From the NCBI GenBank assembly GCA_963661945.1, contig CAVLDP010000014.1:1-58181 (forward strand): a DNA stretch of 58,181 bases, read 5' to 3'. This document shows, in pieces, positions 24,712 to 34,100 of this stretch. The translations under genes were made by a program, and so were the position numbers. This DNA is from CAVLDP01 sp963661945 (GTDB lineage: Bacteria; Bacillota; Clostridia; Lachnospirales; Lachnospiraceae). Within the stretch, counting starts at the first letter, position 1; the number at the start of each line of letters is the position of its first letter. The notes below the pieces were generated by a model, which was not told the origin of the DNA, ran no database searches, and saw only the letters and a list, made by a program, of their open reading frames with translations.

Positions 24712-25311
24712 CTATAATTCCGTACGCCCCTCTAATGCACGGAACAAGGTTACTTCATCAATATACTCCAAATCCCCTCCTACAGGCACTCCACTCGCAA
24801 TACGCGATACCCTGATTCCTGTAGGTTTAATTAATTTACTGATATACATGGCCGTGGTCTCACCCTCCAGACTGGAGTTCGTAGCGACAATGACCTCTTC
24901 CACGTCTTCTTTCTGTAATCTCTGCATCAGCTCTGTAAGCTTAATGTCCTGAGGGCCTACTCCCTGCATAGGAGAAATGGCACCATGAAGCACATGGTAG
25001 ACGCCCTCGTATTTCCCCGTCTTCTCATAAGCCGCCAGATCCCTGGTGTCCTCTACCACCATGATCTGTCTCTTGTTTCGCTTAGGATTGCTGCAGATTG
25101 GGCAGATCTCCTGATCCGTCAAAGTCCAGCATTCCTTACAATAATGGACATTTGCTCTGGCGCTTCGAATCGTCTCCGACAGCATCTCCACATCCTGCAT
25201 AGGCATATTCAGTATATGAAATGCTAATCGCTGGGCAGACTTGCTGCCGATTCCGGGAAGAGAAGACAGCTCAGCAATTAAAGAACTAATCTGCTTGCTG
25301 TAATATTCCAT
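24712..25311 (-). CDS. recR: Recombination mediator RecR
   Basis: Acts with RecF and RecO in loading RecA at gapped DNA. The 199-residue protein has the N-terminal helix-hairpin-helix (SSLIAELSSLPGIGSKSAQR), the C4 zinc finger (CKECWTLTDQEICPIC), the Toprim domain with Glu (RQIMVVEDTRDLAAYEKTG) and the C-terminal VSRIASGVPVGGDLEYIDE. ATG 25311 follows GAGAGGG by 4 nt; a frame open to 25386 is just overlap with the ybaB end. The order dnaX-ybaB-recR is classic. recF lies 30 kb away in this window. Confidence 0.97.
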   Translation of the reverse strand: MEYYSKQISSLIAELSSLPGIGSKSAQRLAFHILNMPMQDVEMLSETIRSARANVHYCKECWTLTDQEICPICSNPKRNKRQIMVVEDTRDLAAYEKTGKYEGVYHVLHGAISPMQGVGPQDIKLTELMQRLQKEDVEEVIVATNSSLEGETTAMYISKLIKPTGIRVSRIASGVPVGGDLEYIDEVTLFRALEGRTEL

Positions 25312-25321
25312 CTTTCCCTCT

Positions 25322-25669
25322 CTAGAATGGGAGGCTTCCCATTCCTCCAGTAATCTTCGCCATAGAAGCCTGTGATACTTCATCAATCTGATGAAGCGCA
25401 GAGTTCGTAGCTGCCATTACCAAATCCTCAAGTGTCTCTACATCCTCTGGATCAACAACCTCTGGATCAATCTTGATCCTAGTGATTTCCTTCTTACCAG
25501 ATACGGTAACTTCGACAACTCCGCCGCCTGCTGCCGCAGTAACTTCCTTCTCTTCTAGCTCCTTGGAAGCCTCTTCCATCTGACGCTGCATCTTCTGTGC
25601 CTGCTTCATCAGATTGTTCATGTTTCCCATTCCTCCACCCATTCCTGGGTAGCCACCTCTCTTTGCCAT
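25322..25669 (-). CDS. ybaB: YbaB/EbfC nucleoid-associated protein
   Basis: A 115-residue DNA-binding protein of the YbaB/EbfC family. A Gly/Met-rich N-terminus (AKRGGYPGMGGGMGNMNN) leads to the family core LMKQAQKMQRQMEEASKELE, followed by EVTVSGKKEITRIKIDPEVV and the C-terminal helix. It lies between dnaX and recR, 12 nt after dnaX and 10 nt before recR, as in most bacteria. Its exact role is unresolved even in model species, where it bends DNA and helps recombination repair. Confidence 0.94.
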   Translation of the reverse strand: MAKRGGYPGMGGGMGNMNNLMKQAQKMQRQMEEASKELEEKEVTAAAGGGVVEVTVSGKKEITRIKIDPEVVDPEDVETLEDLVMAATNSALHQIDEVSQASMAKITGGMGSLPF

Positions 25670-25681
25670 ACGAATATCCTC

Positions 25682-27295
25682 CTAAAAATCTTCTACTACT
25701 ATATCTAAATTCTTCACAACTCCAAATTGTGCTATTGGATCCGTAAAAAGCTGCTCTCTTGCATACTCTGATTCATTGACCTTCAGGCGAAGGTTTACAT
25801 GCTTGCCAATTCCCTCAGAGACTATGTCCTCGAGTTCCTGAATCTGATTCGGTCGCTCTAAGACACCTATCGCTGTATGATGATCCGGATTGGCTCTGTC
25901 ATATACCAACAGAATATTACAATTCTCATCAAGCGTAACAAAAGCCTGATTCAATATGGACACCATTAAGCCACCTGTGCCTGCTGTCAGCTCATGGAAC
26001 CTACGAACTGCCTGCTCGACTTCCTCGGGAATCGCCTCTGGCAGCGCCTGCTTCACCGGACCAGCCTTCGCAGTCATCGAAGGCCCCTGACTCACTCCCA
26101 TGCCACTTTCCTGACTCGGTGCCATAACAACCGGGATTCCAGCCTCCATTCGCTCCTCAAGGGTAGACACTCGATCGATAAGAGAACCGTAGTCCTCCTC
26201 CATCTCAGGCTTGCATAGCTTAATCATGGCAATCTCGACGAGAACTCGTTTCTGGCTTGCATAACGCAAGTCATTGCTAAGATCCGACAGAATACGAATA
26301 TAACGCATTAGAACAACATCGTCCACCATATTCGCTTCTTCCCTCAGAAGCGCCAGATTCTCTGTCGACATATCGAGGACGTCCTCCATATTATCGACGG
26401 ACTTCACCAGGAGAAGATTACGGATATACCAGGTGAAATCTATCACAAATTGCCGCAGCTCTCGGCCTTCCAGAATAATCTCTTCCACAATCTGAATCGT
26501 CTTTGTTACGTTTTTGTCAATGATAGAACGAAGCAGTCTGGAGAAAATCTCTGTATCTACCGCTCCAAGTACGCTTAGGACATTGTCATAAGTCAGTGTC
26601 TGTCCCAGATAGAATGCAATACACTGATCCAGAAGGGAGAGAGCATCACGCATAGATCCGTCCGCAGCCTTTGCGATATAGCGAATCGCTCGCTCCTCTA
26701 CTTCCACGCCCTCTTGATTCATAAGATCCTGCAAGCGCGCTGCAATGGTATCAATAGAAATTCTACGGAAGTCATAGCGCTGAACTCTCGACAGAATCGT
26801 AATTGGAATCTTCTGGACTTCTGTGGTCGCGAGAATGAAGATCACATATTCCGGCGGTTCCTCAAGGGTCTTAAGAAGGGCGTTGAAGGCTCCCGTACTA
26901 AGCATATGAACCTCATCAATGATGTAGACCTTGTATCTGCCCTCCGTAGGAGGATAGGCAACCTCCTCGATGATCTCTCGAATGTTGTCCACACCATTAT
27001 TCGATGCCGCATCAATCTCTATGACATTCATGGAATTGCCAGCCGTAATCGCCTGACAAATGCTACATTCCCCGCAAGGACTTCCATCGTCAGATGGATT
27101 CTCGCAATTGACTGCTCGCGCGAAAATCTTGGCCACTGTGGTCTTACCAGTTCCACGTGTTCCAGTAAATAGATAGGCATGTCCAATTCGATTTGCCTTT
27201 ATTTGATTTTGGAGTGTCGTGACGATATGTTCCTGTCCCTTCACGTCCGAGAAGACCTGTGGTCGGAACTTACGATATAATGCTACATACGACAT
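25682..27295 (-). CDS. dnaX: DNA polymerase III gamma/tau subunit
   Basis: Clamp-loader ATPase of the replicative polymerase. The 537-residue protein has the N-terminus YRKFRPQVFSDVKGQEHIV, Walker A FTGTRGTGKTTVAKIFA, a four-Cys zinc module (CENPSDDGSPCGECSIC), Walker B VYIIDEVHMLS, sensor I and the SRC-like ILATTEVQKIPITILSRVQR. A Pro/Gly-rich linker near 390-425 precedes a short C-terminal tau-like domain. No slippery A-run suitable for a programmed frameshift was seen, so only one product is expected. It follows pfkA by 34 nt and leads into ybaB-recR. Confidence 0.96.
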   Translation of the reverse strand: MSYVALYRKFRPQVFSDVKGQEHIVTTLQNQIKANRIGHAYLFTGTRGTGKTTVAKIFARAVNCENPSDDGSPCGECSICQAITAGNSMNVIEIDAASNNGVDNIREIIEEVAYPPTEGRYKVYIIDEVHMLSTGAFNALLKTLEEPPEYVIFILATTEVQKIPITILSRVQRYDFRRISIDTIAARLQDLMNQEGVEVEERAIRYIAKAADGSMRDALSLLDQCIAFYLGQTLTYDNVLSVLGAVDTEIFSRLLRSIIDKNVTKTIQIVEEIILEGRELRQFVIDFTWYIRNLLLVKSVDNMEDVLDMSTENLALLREEANMVDDVVLMRYIRILSDLSNDLRYASQKRVLVEIAMIKLCKPEMEEDYGSLIDRVSTLEERMEAGIPVVMAPSQESGMGVSQGPSMTAKAGPVKQALPEAIPEEVEQAVRRFHELTAGTGGLMVSILNQAFVTLDENCNILLVYDRANPDHHTAIGVLERPNQIQELEDIVSEGIGKHVNLRLKVNESEYAREQLFTDPIAQFGVVKNLDIVVEDF

Positions 27296-27329
27296 CTCTA
27301 TTTCTCCAATCTATGCAGAGCTTCTCTGC

Positions 27330-28406
27330 TTAATCTCCGAAGGAAATACCTATGTTCTTGGCTTCCCGAATCATCTGACAGTTCGGATCTACTGTCTTAA
27401 GCTTGCCAGCCACTTCTGCGAGAGGCACGCGAACCGTCTCCCCATCTACAATGCCAATCATATTACCATAATCACGCTCCATGATTGCCATAGCTGCTGC
27501 CGAACCGAGTCTGGTACACAGCGCCCTGTCATATGGGCATGGGCTTCCACCTCTCTGTGTATGACCTGGAACCGTCACGCGGACTTCCGTACCAGTTCTC
27601 TCCTGGATCATATCCGCAATCTTATAGGATACAGATGGATAGATCTTAGCATCCTTCTCCAGCTTCTTCTTCATTTCCTTCTTCGTAAGAAGTGACTCCT
27701 CCTTGGAAATGGCACCCTCTGCCACAGCAAGAATAGTAAATCCCTTACCAGCCTTCCGTCTGGCATCCAGTGCTTCTGCAATCTTGTCCACATCATATGG
27801 AATCTCCGGAAGGAGGATAATATCAGCACCAGCGGCAACACCTGCATAGAGTGTAAGCCAGCCAACCTTGTGTCCCATTACCTCTACGATAAAAACACGG
27901 TTATGAGATGCAGCTGTCGTGTGAATACAGTCGATTGCTTCACTTGCGATATTCACTGCACTATAGAAGCCAAAGGTCATATCTGTGCCATAGATATCAT
28001 TATCAATAGTCTTTGGCAAATGAATCACATTAAGCCCTTCCTCACGTAGAAGATTGGCTGTCTTCTGTGTACCATTTCCACCAAGAATCACTAAGCAATC
28101 CAGGTTCAGCTTGTAATAGTTATCCTTCATAGCCTGAACCTTGTCGAGACCATTCTCATCCGGTTCTCTCATAAGCTTAAATGGCTGACGCGAGGATCCA
28201 AGAATGGTGCCGCCCTTCGTCAGGATTCCTGAGAAATCATTGCTGGTAAGCAGACGATACTCTCCATAGATCAAACCCTTATAGCCATTATAGAATCCGT
28301 AGACTTCCAAATCCGACACATTGTGAGAGAGTCCCTTTACAACGCCGCGCATTGCTGCATTCAATGCCTGACAATCTCCACCAGAAGTTAACATTCCAAT
28401 CTTCAT
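27330..28406 (-). CDS. pfkA: 6-phosphofructokinase with atypical active-site residues
   Basis: Phosphorylates fructose 6-phosphate in glycolysis. The 358-residue protein has the N-terminal nucleotide loop MLTSGGDCQALNAAMRG, GGTILGSSR and PKTIDND (131-137) with the catalytic Asp pair. Two donor-specificity positions are unusual: the segment usually reading GGDG is GGNG (Asn111, Gly112), and Lys132 replaces the Gly of classical ATP-PFK (PGTIDND). Gly112 favours ATP over pyrophosphate, while the Lys is typical of PPi-dependent and group III enzymes. The fructose-6-P contacts (VEVMGHKVGWLTLYA) are present. The donor cannot be decided from sequence. It is first in the pfkA > dnaX > ybaB > recR > HD-GYP series. 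Confidence 0.93.
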   Translation of the reverse strand: MKIGMLTSGGDCQALNAAMRGVVKGLSHNVSDLEVYGFYNGYKGLIYGEYRLLTSNDFSGILTKGGTILGSSRQPFKLMREPDENGLDKVQAMKDNYYKLNLDCLVILGGNGTQKTANLLREEGLNVIHLPKTIDNDIYGTDMTFGFYSAVNIASEAIDCIHTTAASHNRVFIVEVMGHKVGWLTLYAGVAAGADIILLPEIPYDVDKIAEALDARRKAGKGFTILAVAEGAISKEESLLTKKEMKKKLEKDAKIYPSVSYKIADMIQERTGTEVRVTVPGHTQRGGSPCPYDRALCTRLGSAAAMAIMERDYGNMIGIVDGETVRVPLAEVAGKLKTVDPNCQMIREAKNIGISFGD

Positions 28407-28521
28407 CGTCTATCTCCTTCGCTACTAATTAATATAACCCCTGCCACAAGCTCTTATTAGCCCATCGCACACTACTTTTATTATAATAAATAGCGCGAAT
28501 CTTTCCTAGTATTTTCCCATC

Positions 28522-28575
28522 AAAAAATCCCTGGCCAGTTAGCTCTTATAACACTTAGAACTAACCGACCAGGGA
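28522..28575 (-). terminator. Terminator of the surface-protein operon
   Basis: Long hairpin with outer stem TCCCTGG/CCAGGGA and inner pairing AGTTAG/CTAAC, followed on the minus strand by ATTTTTT. It lies immediately past the LRR gene stop and separates the operon from pfkA. Confidence 0.88.
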
Positions 28576-28580
28576 ATTAT

Positions 28581-30026
28581 TTATTTACGTCTCTTGTCTG
28601 ACATATATTTGAACTTGTTCTGCTGACCGTAGATAATCATACCCACACCTGCAAGGAAAACTGCAAGCACTAAAACATATCTCGGATCAATGTCTCCATC
28701 TGCTGTAGTAGGCGTTTCATCCAGGGAATGACTGCTTCCTGTTGCAGCGGTTGGATCCTGGTTCACTGTAGTAGAAGTATCTCCTGTCGTTGTACCAGTC
28801 GTGGTATCTGCCGTAGCATCCGTACTTCCAGGCTGAATTGGCTGTCCATTCCAGTAGATTACGGTTCCGTTTCCGGATGTTGTTCCATTTGTCGAACCTG
28901 CGTCTGACGTGCCATCTCCGGCATTATCCGTCGTACCGCTATTATCACCAGAACCTCCAGTGTTATCACCAGAGTTACCTGAATCATCTCCACCATCTGT
29001 ATAGTCAACAACATACGCCAGATTATATCCCTTAAGGGCCAACTCAATCTGCGATGTATGAGTCTCTGGAAGATGCACGGTAACCGTTCCCTGATGATTC
29101 TGAAGGAAGGCTAGGGCATTCGCACCAAGAGCAGCAGTGGTAGATGAGAAATAAACATCCGTTAATCCATTTGGAATAGCCTGAACTATCGTTCCTGTTG
29201 CGTTATACAGAAGACCGTTGCTTGTCGTGTAGTTGCTGTTGCCTGATGTGTTAAATGAGGTCAGCTTGCTACAGTTATCAAAAGCATCTGTAGAAATGGA
29301 TGTAACAGAACTTGGAATCGTAATCGATGTCAAATTCGTACAACCATAGAAAGCCTTGGAACCAATACTTGTAACCGTACTTGGAATTGTGACAGAGGTA
29401 AGACCTGTCTGTCCGCTGAAGGCGTTCTCTGCAATACCAGTAACAGCAGTACCATTTACCGTGCTAGGTATTGTAATAGAGGAAGCTGTTCCAGTATAGC
29501 CTGTGATAAGACCAGCTGTGCTAACCGTGAAATCGGTGCTGTCTGTGTCGTCCGTACCGCCACCGGAATTATCTGTGCCGTCGCCCGAGTTATCCGTATC
29601 ACCGCCTCCGGTATTGTCGGATCCATCACCTGAATCACCAGAGCCTCCGCCAGAATTATCGGTGTCGCCGGAGTTGTCCGTATCGCCGCCATCCGAATCA
29701 TCAGATCCATCATCTGTATCGTCGGATCCACCGCCATTTAATCTAGCGTACCAATCTTGAACGGTATATGTCGCATAATCCGCTGGATCATCGTCCGAAT
29801 AGTAGAATTCACTATTATTCTCGTCTACCTTGACAGTCCACGTACCAAAGCCATCGTCATCGCTGTAAGAGTAGTCTGCCTCAGTCCCATCGTAATTATA
29901 AAGCGTGGTTCCGTTTCCTGTATCGCCCTCATCAGCCAGTGAGAAACTGCCCCCTGCAATTACCCATACTGACAGGACAATAGACAGCGCAACTAAGAGC
30001 CACCCTATCTTCGTACCTTTTTTCAT
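28581..30026 (-). CDS. Secreted leucine-rich-repeat protein, probable sortase substrate
   Basis: A 481-residue exported protein. Signal peptide at about 1-31 (KKGTKIGWLLVALSIVLSVW), a short N-terminal domain, a Asp/Gly/Ser/Asn/Thr low-complexity linker at about 95-170, then BspA-type leucine-rich repeats at about 175-345 (LTSVTIPSTVTSIGSKAFYG, CTNLTSITIPSSVTSISTDAF). A second Gly/Thr/Asn linker precedes a membrane helix (YVLVLAVFLAGVGMIIYG) and a basic tail ending KRRK. The segment before the helix, ETPTTADGDIDPRY, is not LPXTG but resembles the TP-x-T sorting signals linked to class B sortases in Lachnospiraceae; that motif match is from memory. It is the last gene of the module after the sortase, which is the probable anchoring enzyme. 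BspA repeats suggest adhesion. Confidence 0.8.
   Translation of the reverse strand: MKKGTKIGWLLVALSIVLSVWVIAGGSFSLADEGDTGNGTTLYNYDGTEADYSYSDDDGFGTWTVKVDENNSEFYYSDDDPADYATYTVQDWYARLNGGGSDDTDDGSDDSDGGDTDNSGDTDNSGGGSGDSGDGSDNTGGGDTDNSGDGTDNSGGGTDDTDSTDFTVSTAGLITGYTGTASSITIPSTVNGTAVTGIAENAFSGQTGLTSVTIPSTVTSIGSKAFYGCTNLTSITIPSSVTSISTDAFDNCSKLTSFNTSGNSNYTTSNGLLYNATGTIVQAIPNGLTDVYFSSTTAALGANALAFLQNHQGTVTVHLPETHTSQIELALKGYNLAYVVDYTDGGDDSGNSGDNTGGSGDNSGTTDNAGDGTSDAGSTNGTTSGNGTVIYWNGQPIQPGSTDATADTTTGTTTGDTSTTVNQDPTAATGSSHSLDETPTTADGDIDPRYVLVLAVFLAGVGMIIYGQQNKFKYMSDKRRK
29517..29744 (-). repeat. Low-complexity Asp/Ser/Gly linker repeats in the LRR gene
   Basis: Imperfect tandem repeats encode runs such as SDDTDDGSDDSDGGDTDNSG. 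They form a flexible, negatively charged spacer between the N-terminal domain and the leucine-rich repeats and are prone to length change by slippage. Confidence 0.8.
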
Positions 30027-30079
30027 TACTTATCTCCCGGAAAAATAAGTCAACCTACAATATATAGTGTATTTTACAC

Positions 30080-31189
30080 CTATTTGATTCGTTTGGCTAC
30101 TATAAATAATCGACCATCCTCTGTATAGCTATTACAGGTGGACAATGTCAGAATCTTGTCCGAAGAATCCAGGTCAATATCGCCGCCATAGACAGAGAGT
30201 CCACTGATATTTCGATAGAAATCATCAAACTCAGATTGCGTCGTTGCATTGATGAAATTGTAGTACCGATAAGCTTCCTCGTCCTGATATTCCACCTCTG
30301 ACAGGCAGACAGCTACAATCTCATACGTTCTATATTCATAAATTGTGTTAAAGGTAATGTATTTGTGTTCTTCCAGATAAGACTCTGTCAGATAATTCTT
30401 CAGAGTTCCAAACATTAGACCGCTCTTCATGTTGTGACCATAGACAATGGTATTTGTCGTCTGGTTCACGATATCGGATCGATAATCTACGAAGAGGGTA
30501 CCATTGGAATCTTCTCCGCCATCAAAATTATGCTTCAGATAATATTCGTTATCGTCTGCCTTCTGCATAACAGGGTAGTTGATGTTTGTATCATCTATCG
30601 TCATCCAGCCTACAATCTCTGGATTCTCGTCGTAGAGCTGCTGATATTCTGGCAGAATCGTAAGGGTCGACGGATCAATATAATCATCCGTCTGAAGAAG
30701 CTCATCATTATTCTCGGAAACCTCACTGGATTCTTCACTCGGAGTCGATGCAGATGTGCCCACGTTCTCCTGAAGTTCAGCCAGACGCTTGGTTGTCATA
30801 TATTCATTTAACTGGGTGACGCCAACATATACAAATGCCACAAGAGCAAGTAGCATAACAACAAGGCCAAGGGTTTTCTGACCCTTCGCCTTGTCTTCCG
30901 CTTCATCAATAACCGCCTTGTCTTCCAGCAAGTCCACAGATCGATCTGCCACGATATCCGCCACATGATCGAAGAATTGCTGTCCGATTGGGCTCTTGAA
31001 TACAATCTCCCCGGTACGAATCATATTGTAGAGACGTACCGCAACTTCGGGATCATGTATATCAAGTTCCTTGTTGATTAAGTCGATCTTCTTCACATCT
31101 TCCTGTCCATCTCGATACTCATGAAAGGTATCGAAGGTGAAACCGCCGATGGTGAATTTACCTGTCTCCTCATCTTGCATAGCCAACAA
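30080..31189 (-). CDS. Class B sortase with cytoplasmic N-terminal extension
   Basis: Membrane transpeptidase that would cut a sorting signal and join the protein to a wall amine. Residues 1-104 are predicted cytoplasmic and charged (GKFTIGGFTFDTFHEYRDGQ, LYNMIRTGEIVFKSPIG), followed by one membrane helix (about 107-123). The extracellular class B catalytic domain has His252 (IVYGHNMKSG), Cys352 (LTLSTCNSY) and Arg360 (GRLFIVAKR), a complete triad. The start is TTG 31189 or ATG 31180; AAGGG is well spaced only for the TTG. It starts 10 nt after the giant-gene stop and precedes the LRR gene, so it is the enzyme of this surface module. The N-terminal extension's role is unknown. Confidence 0.88.
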   Translation of the reverse strand: MLAMQDEETGKFTIGGFTFDTFHEYRDGQEDVKKIDLINKELDIHDPEVAVRLYNMIRTGEIVFKSPIGQQFFDHVADIVADRSVDLLEDKAVIDEAEDKAKGQKTLGLVVMLLALVAFVYVGVTQLNEYMTTKRLAELQENVGTSASTPSEESSEVSENNDELLQTDDYIDPSTLTILPEYQQLYDENPEIVGWMTIDDTNINYPVMQKADDNEYYLKHNFDGGEDSNGTLFVDYRSDIVNQTTNTIVYGHNMKSGLMFGTLKNYLTESYLEEHKYITFNTIYEYRTYEIVAVCLSEVEYQDEEAYRYYNFINATTQSEFDDFYRNISGLSVYGGDIDLDSSDKILTLSTCNSYTEDGRLFIVAKRIK

Positions 31190-31199
31190 GCATCCCTTA

Positions 31200-34100
31200 T
31201 TAGTTAATCTTAATAGCTACTGCCTCAGAGAGATCACCGTATACATAGGAACCATTTACCAGCTTATAAGAACGAATCTTGTAATAATAGGTCTTACCAG
31301 AGGTTGCTGACAAGGTAATCGCATTGGAGCTGGATGGAACAGATGCCTTCTTACGGTACTTGCCGTTCTCAGAAGTAGAGTAGAAGACCTCATATCCGTC
31401 TACAGAAAGCTGTGCATTCCACTCCAGATAAGCCTTACCTGTCGATGCTGATATTCCGTAGAGAGAAGATGCTCCAAGCTTGGTATCTACCGTAATGGAA
31501 GAGAAGTCTCCATAATAAGTCTGCTCTGTACCATCTACTGTCAGCTTCAAGTAGCTTCTCACATAGATCTTATTGCTGCTTCCCTCAGCAAGACCGGTAA
31601 TCAGCGCGCTTGTCGCCGCTGGATCATCGATTGTTGCGAAGAGATTTGCCGCATCCGTACCATTTACATAGACTTCATAGCCGGATACTGGGAAACTTGG
31701 ATTATAACCCGTCCACTTAATGGTAGCCGCTGATGTAGTCACATCTCCACTGGAAATGGTAAGTCCATCTACTGCGCTCGGTATAATCGTGAAGCTCACC
31801 TTGGCCGAACCTGTATAGTGCGTTCCTTCACCAGTAATGGTGATGGTTGCCTTACCTGGGTTCACATTATTTGCATAGCTTAATGTGTAATCGGTGCCTC
31901 TAACTAGTGTAACAGTTGAGCCGTTATCATTATAAGTTACTGTCGGATATGGAGTCAACTCAGCTCCATCTGCGTAATAGTCCTTAGAAAGCAGTCGAAT
32001 TACGCAAGAGCGAATGCTTCTTGGAACAATCTTGTACTTAAAGGTCTTATAAGCATTCGTAGAAGGAACCGTAACCTTGATGTAGTATACAGTGTCGCTT
32101 GGTTCTACTGGAATACCATCTGCAAGCGCATTACCATTCTTGTCTAAGTATTCTGCCGTGAATTCTACCGCTTCACCCTGCTGGGTTGTTACGGTAAATG
32201 CTGGTCGAATCACACTTCCTGTGTACTTGATTTCATTTACCTTGCTGGTGTCTGAGGTATCAATTCCATCTGCCTTGAAGATCAGGTTATCAATACTATT
32301 TACCAGGTTATAGGTCACAGTCTGTGAATATCCGTACCAGATACAGCCATCTGCAGCACTAATCTTCACTGCACAAGCCGTATTATCTGAATTGAAGGTG
32401 TAGGTTAATTTGTAATCCACATCTTCTGTCAGGGTAATTCCGTCATGCTTCACCGTAACTTCAGCCTTGTCACTGTTGCCAGTATAGTACTGGTCCTCAA
32501 CATCTACTGTGATGTAGCCATTATCGGATGAGAGCGAATCCCATACTACATATGGCACGGTAAATGAACCGCTGTAGTTACCCTTGCAGATAACCTTCAG
32601 TGACTTCTCGCCACAGGTTGTAAGATAGGTATCTGTATTACCGTAATATACGTCGAAGTCTGTTCCCTGAACCAGGGTGGCTCCATCCTCCGTCTTCACG
32701 GAGACAATTGGCTTGATTGGGTCACCCGTGTACTGATAGAAGTACTTGTAGGTATCGGAATCATAGCCATGATCCACAAGGTCACTAATTGCGCCATCTG
32801 AGATGTCTGTAGGCATCAGTGTAATAATGTAGTTGCTTGCCACATCATCGTCGCCATCATCCAGGATATAAGGCAGGATGTAGAATGGCTGCTCCACCTC
32901 AACCGATGCATCGGTAATGAAGTTGCTTCCTGTCTTACCACCTACGATTACAGGAACCTTGGCTGGATTATTCCAGTTAACTAATGTGTTATTCTCCCAA
33001 GGATTGATGGTGTAGTCTATCGTATCAAGCTGAATCCAGTTGTCTGTCGTAGCACCGTCTTCCTTGAAGTTGTACCATACTGAAACGACACTATTATCCT
33101 CAATTGGCTGTCCATTATAGATTACATAATATCTACGTCCATAAGCATCCTGTGCGATCTCAACCGACTCATCTTCATTAATATCGTAACTTGTCTTGCC
33201 GAAGTCCGTGTAATAATCAGAGAATCCTGCGAGATCAACTCGGATATTGCTTGCTACAGCCTGAATCTTGGCGATATTGTACTGGGCTGTCGCAGTTCCA
33301 AAGTAACCATTCTTACCGGTAATTGTAATAACCTTGTTACCAGCATTCTTGTAATCTGCGCCACTTGGATCAATGATCTCATAATCCGTTCCCTTGGTCA
33401 GCCAGCCTGTACCATCGCGATAAACGCCGGTCACATTTGGCTTCTGTTCTGTAGCGTTGAACTTGTAGTTATAGTTACTTAGGTTGATGGTTGTATTACC
33501 ATCACTTCCTACGACATTTCCAACCTTGGTCGTAAGACCTGAGATCTCATCACCGATTGAGATATACTTCTCAACCGTTCCGGAATAGGAGACATTGCCG
33601 CTTGCATCTGTGTATTCGCGCACTGCATTGCCACTGGCGTCGACACCGACAATTGTCACAGTCGATCCGTAATTTCCAATACCAGATACCAGAAGCTTGG
33701 CATATCCTGCAACGAGGGAAGAACCACTCGATAGGAGATTACCTGCTGCATCCTGAATATCCAGGCTATAATCCGTATTCTCTACAAGAGTAGAGCTTGT
33801 CTGACCATCGTAGATTCCAAGTCCCAGCTCACTAAGCTGAGGGTTACCATTGTTCCAATCCATATGAGCATCTGTATCCATGGTCATCGTGATCTCAGTA
33901 TGATCTCTTGGATCGATGCTTCGCTCTGTTACCTCAAAGGAAACCCAACCAGTATCACCAGTGTAATTGCTTCCAACTGCAGTTGCCTGGAAATAGTAGG
34001 TTCCAATCTCCGTTACCTGAGAAATGATTGTGTTATTGGAATCCATATAGCGAATGGTGTACTCGCTGTCCTTAATCAGGTTGTATTTACCATTCTCTTC

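Noticed and set aside
25682..27295. Programmed frameshift in dnaX
   Set aside because: No A-rich slippery heptamer with a suitable downstream hairpin was recognised; the protein is complete without it.
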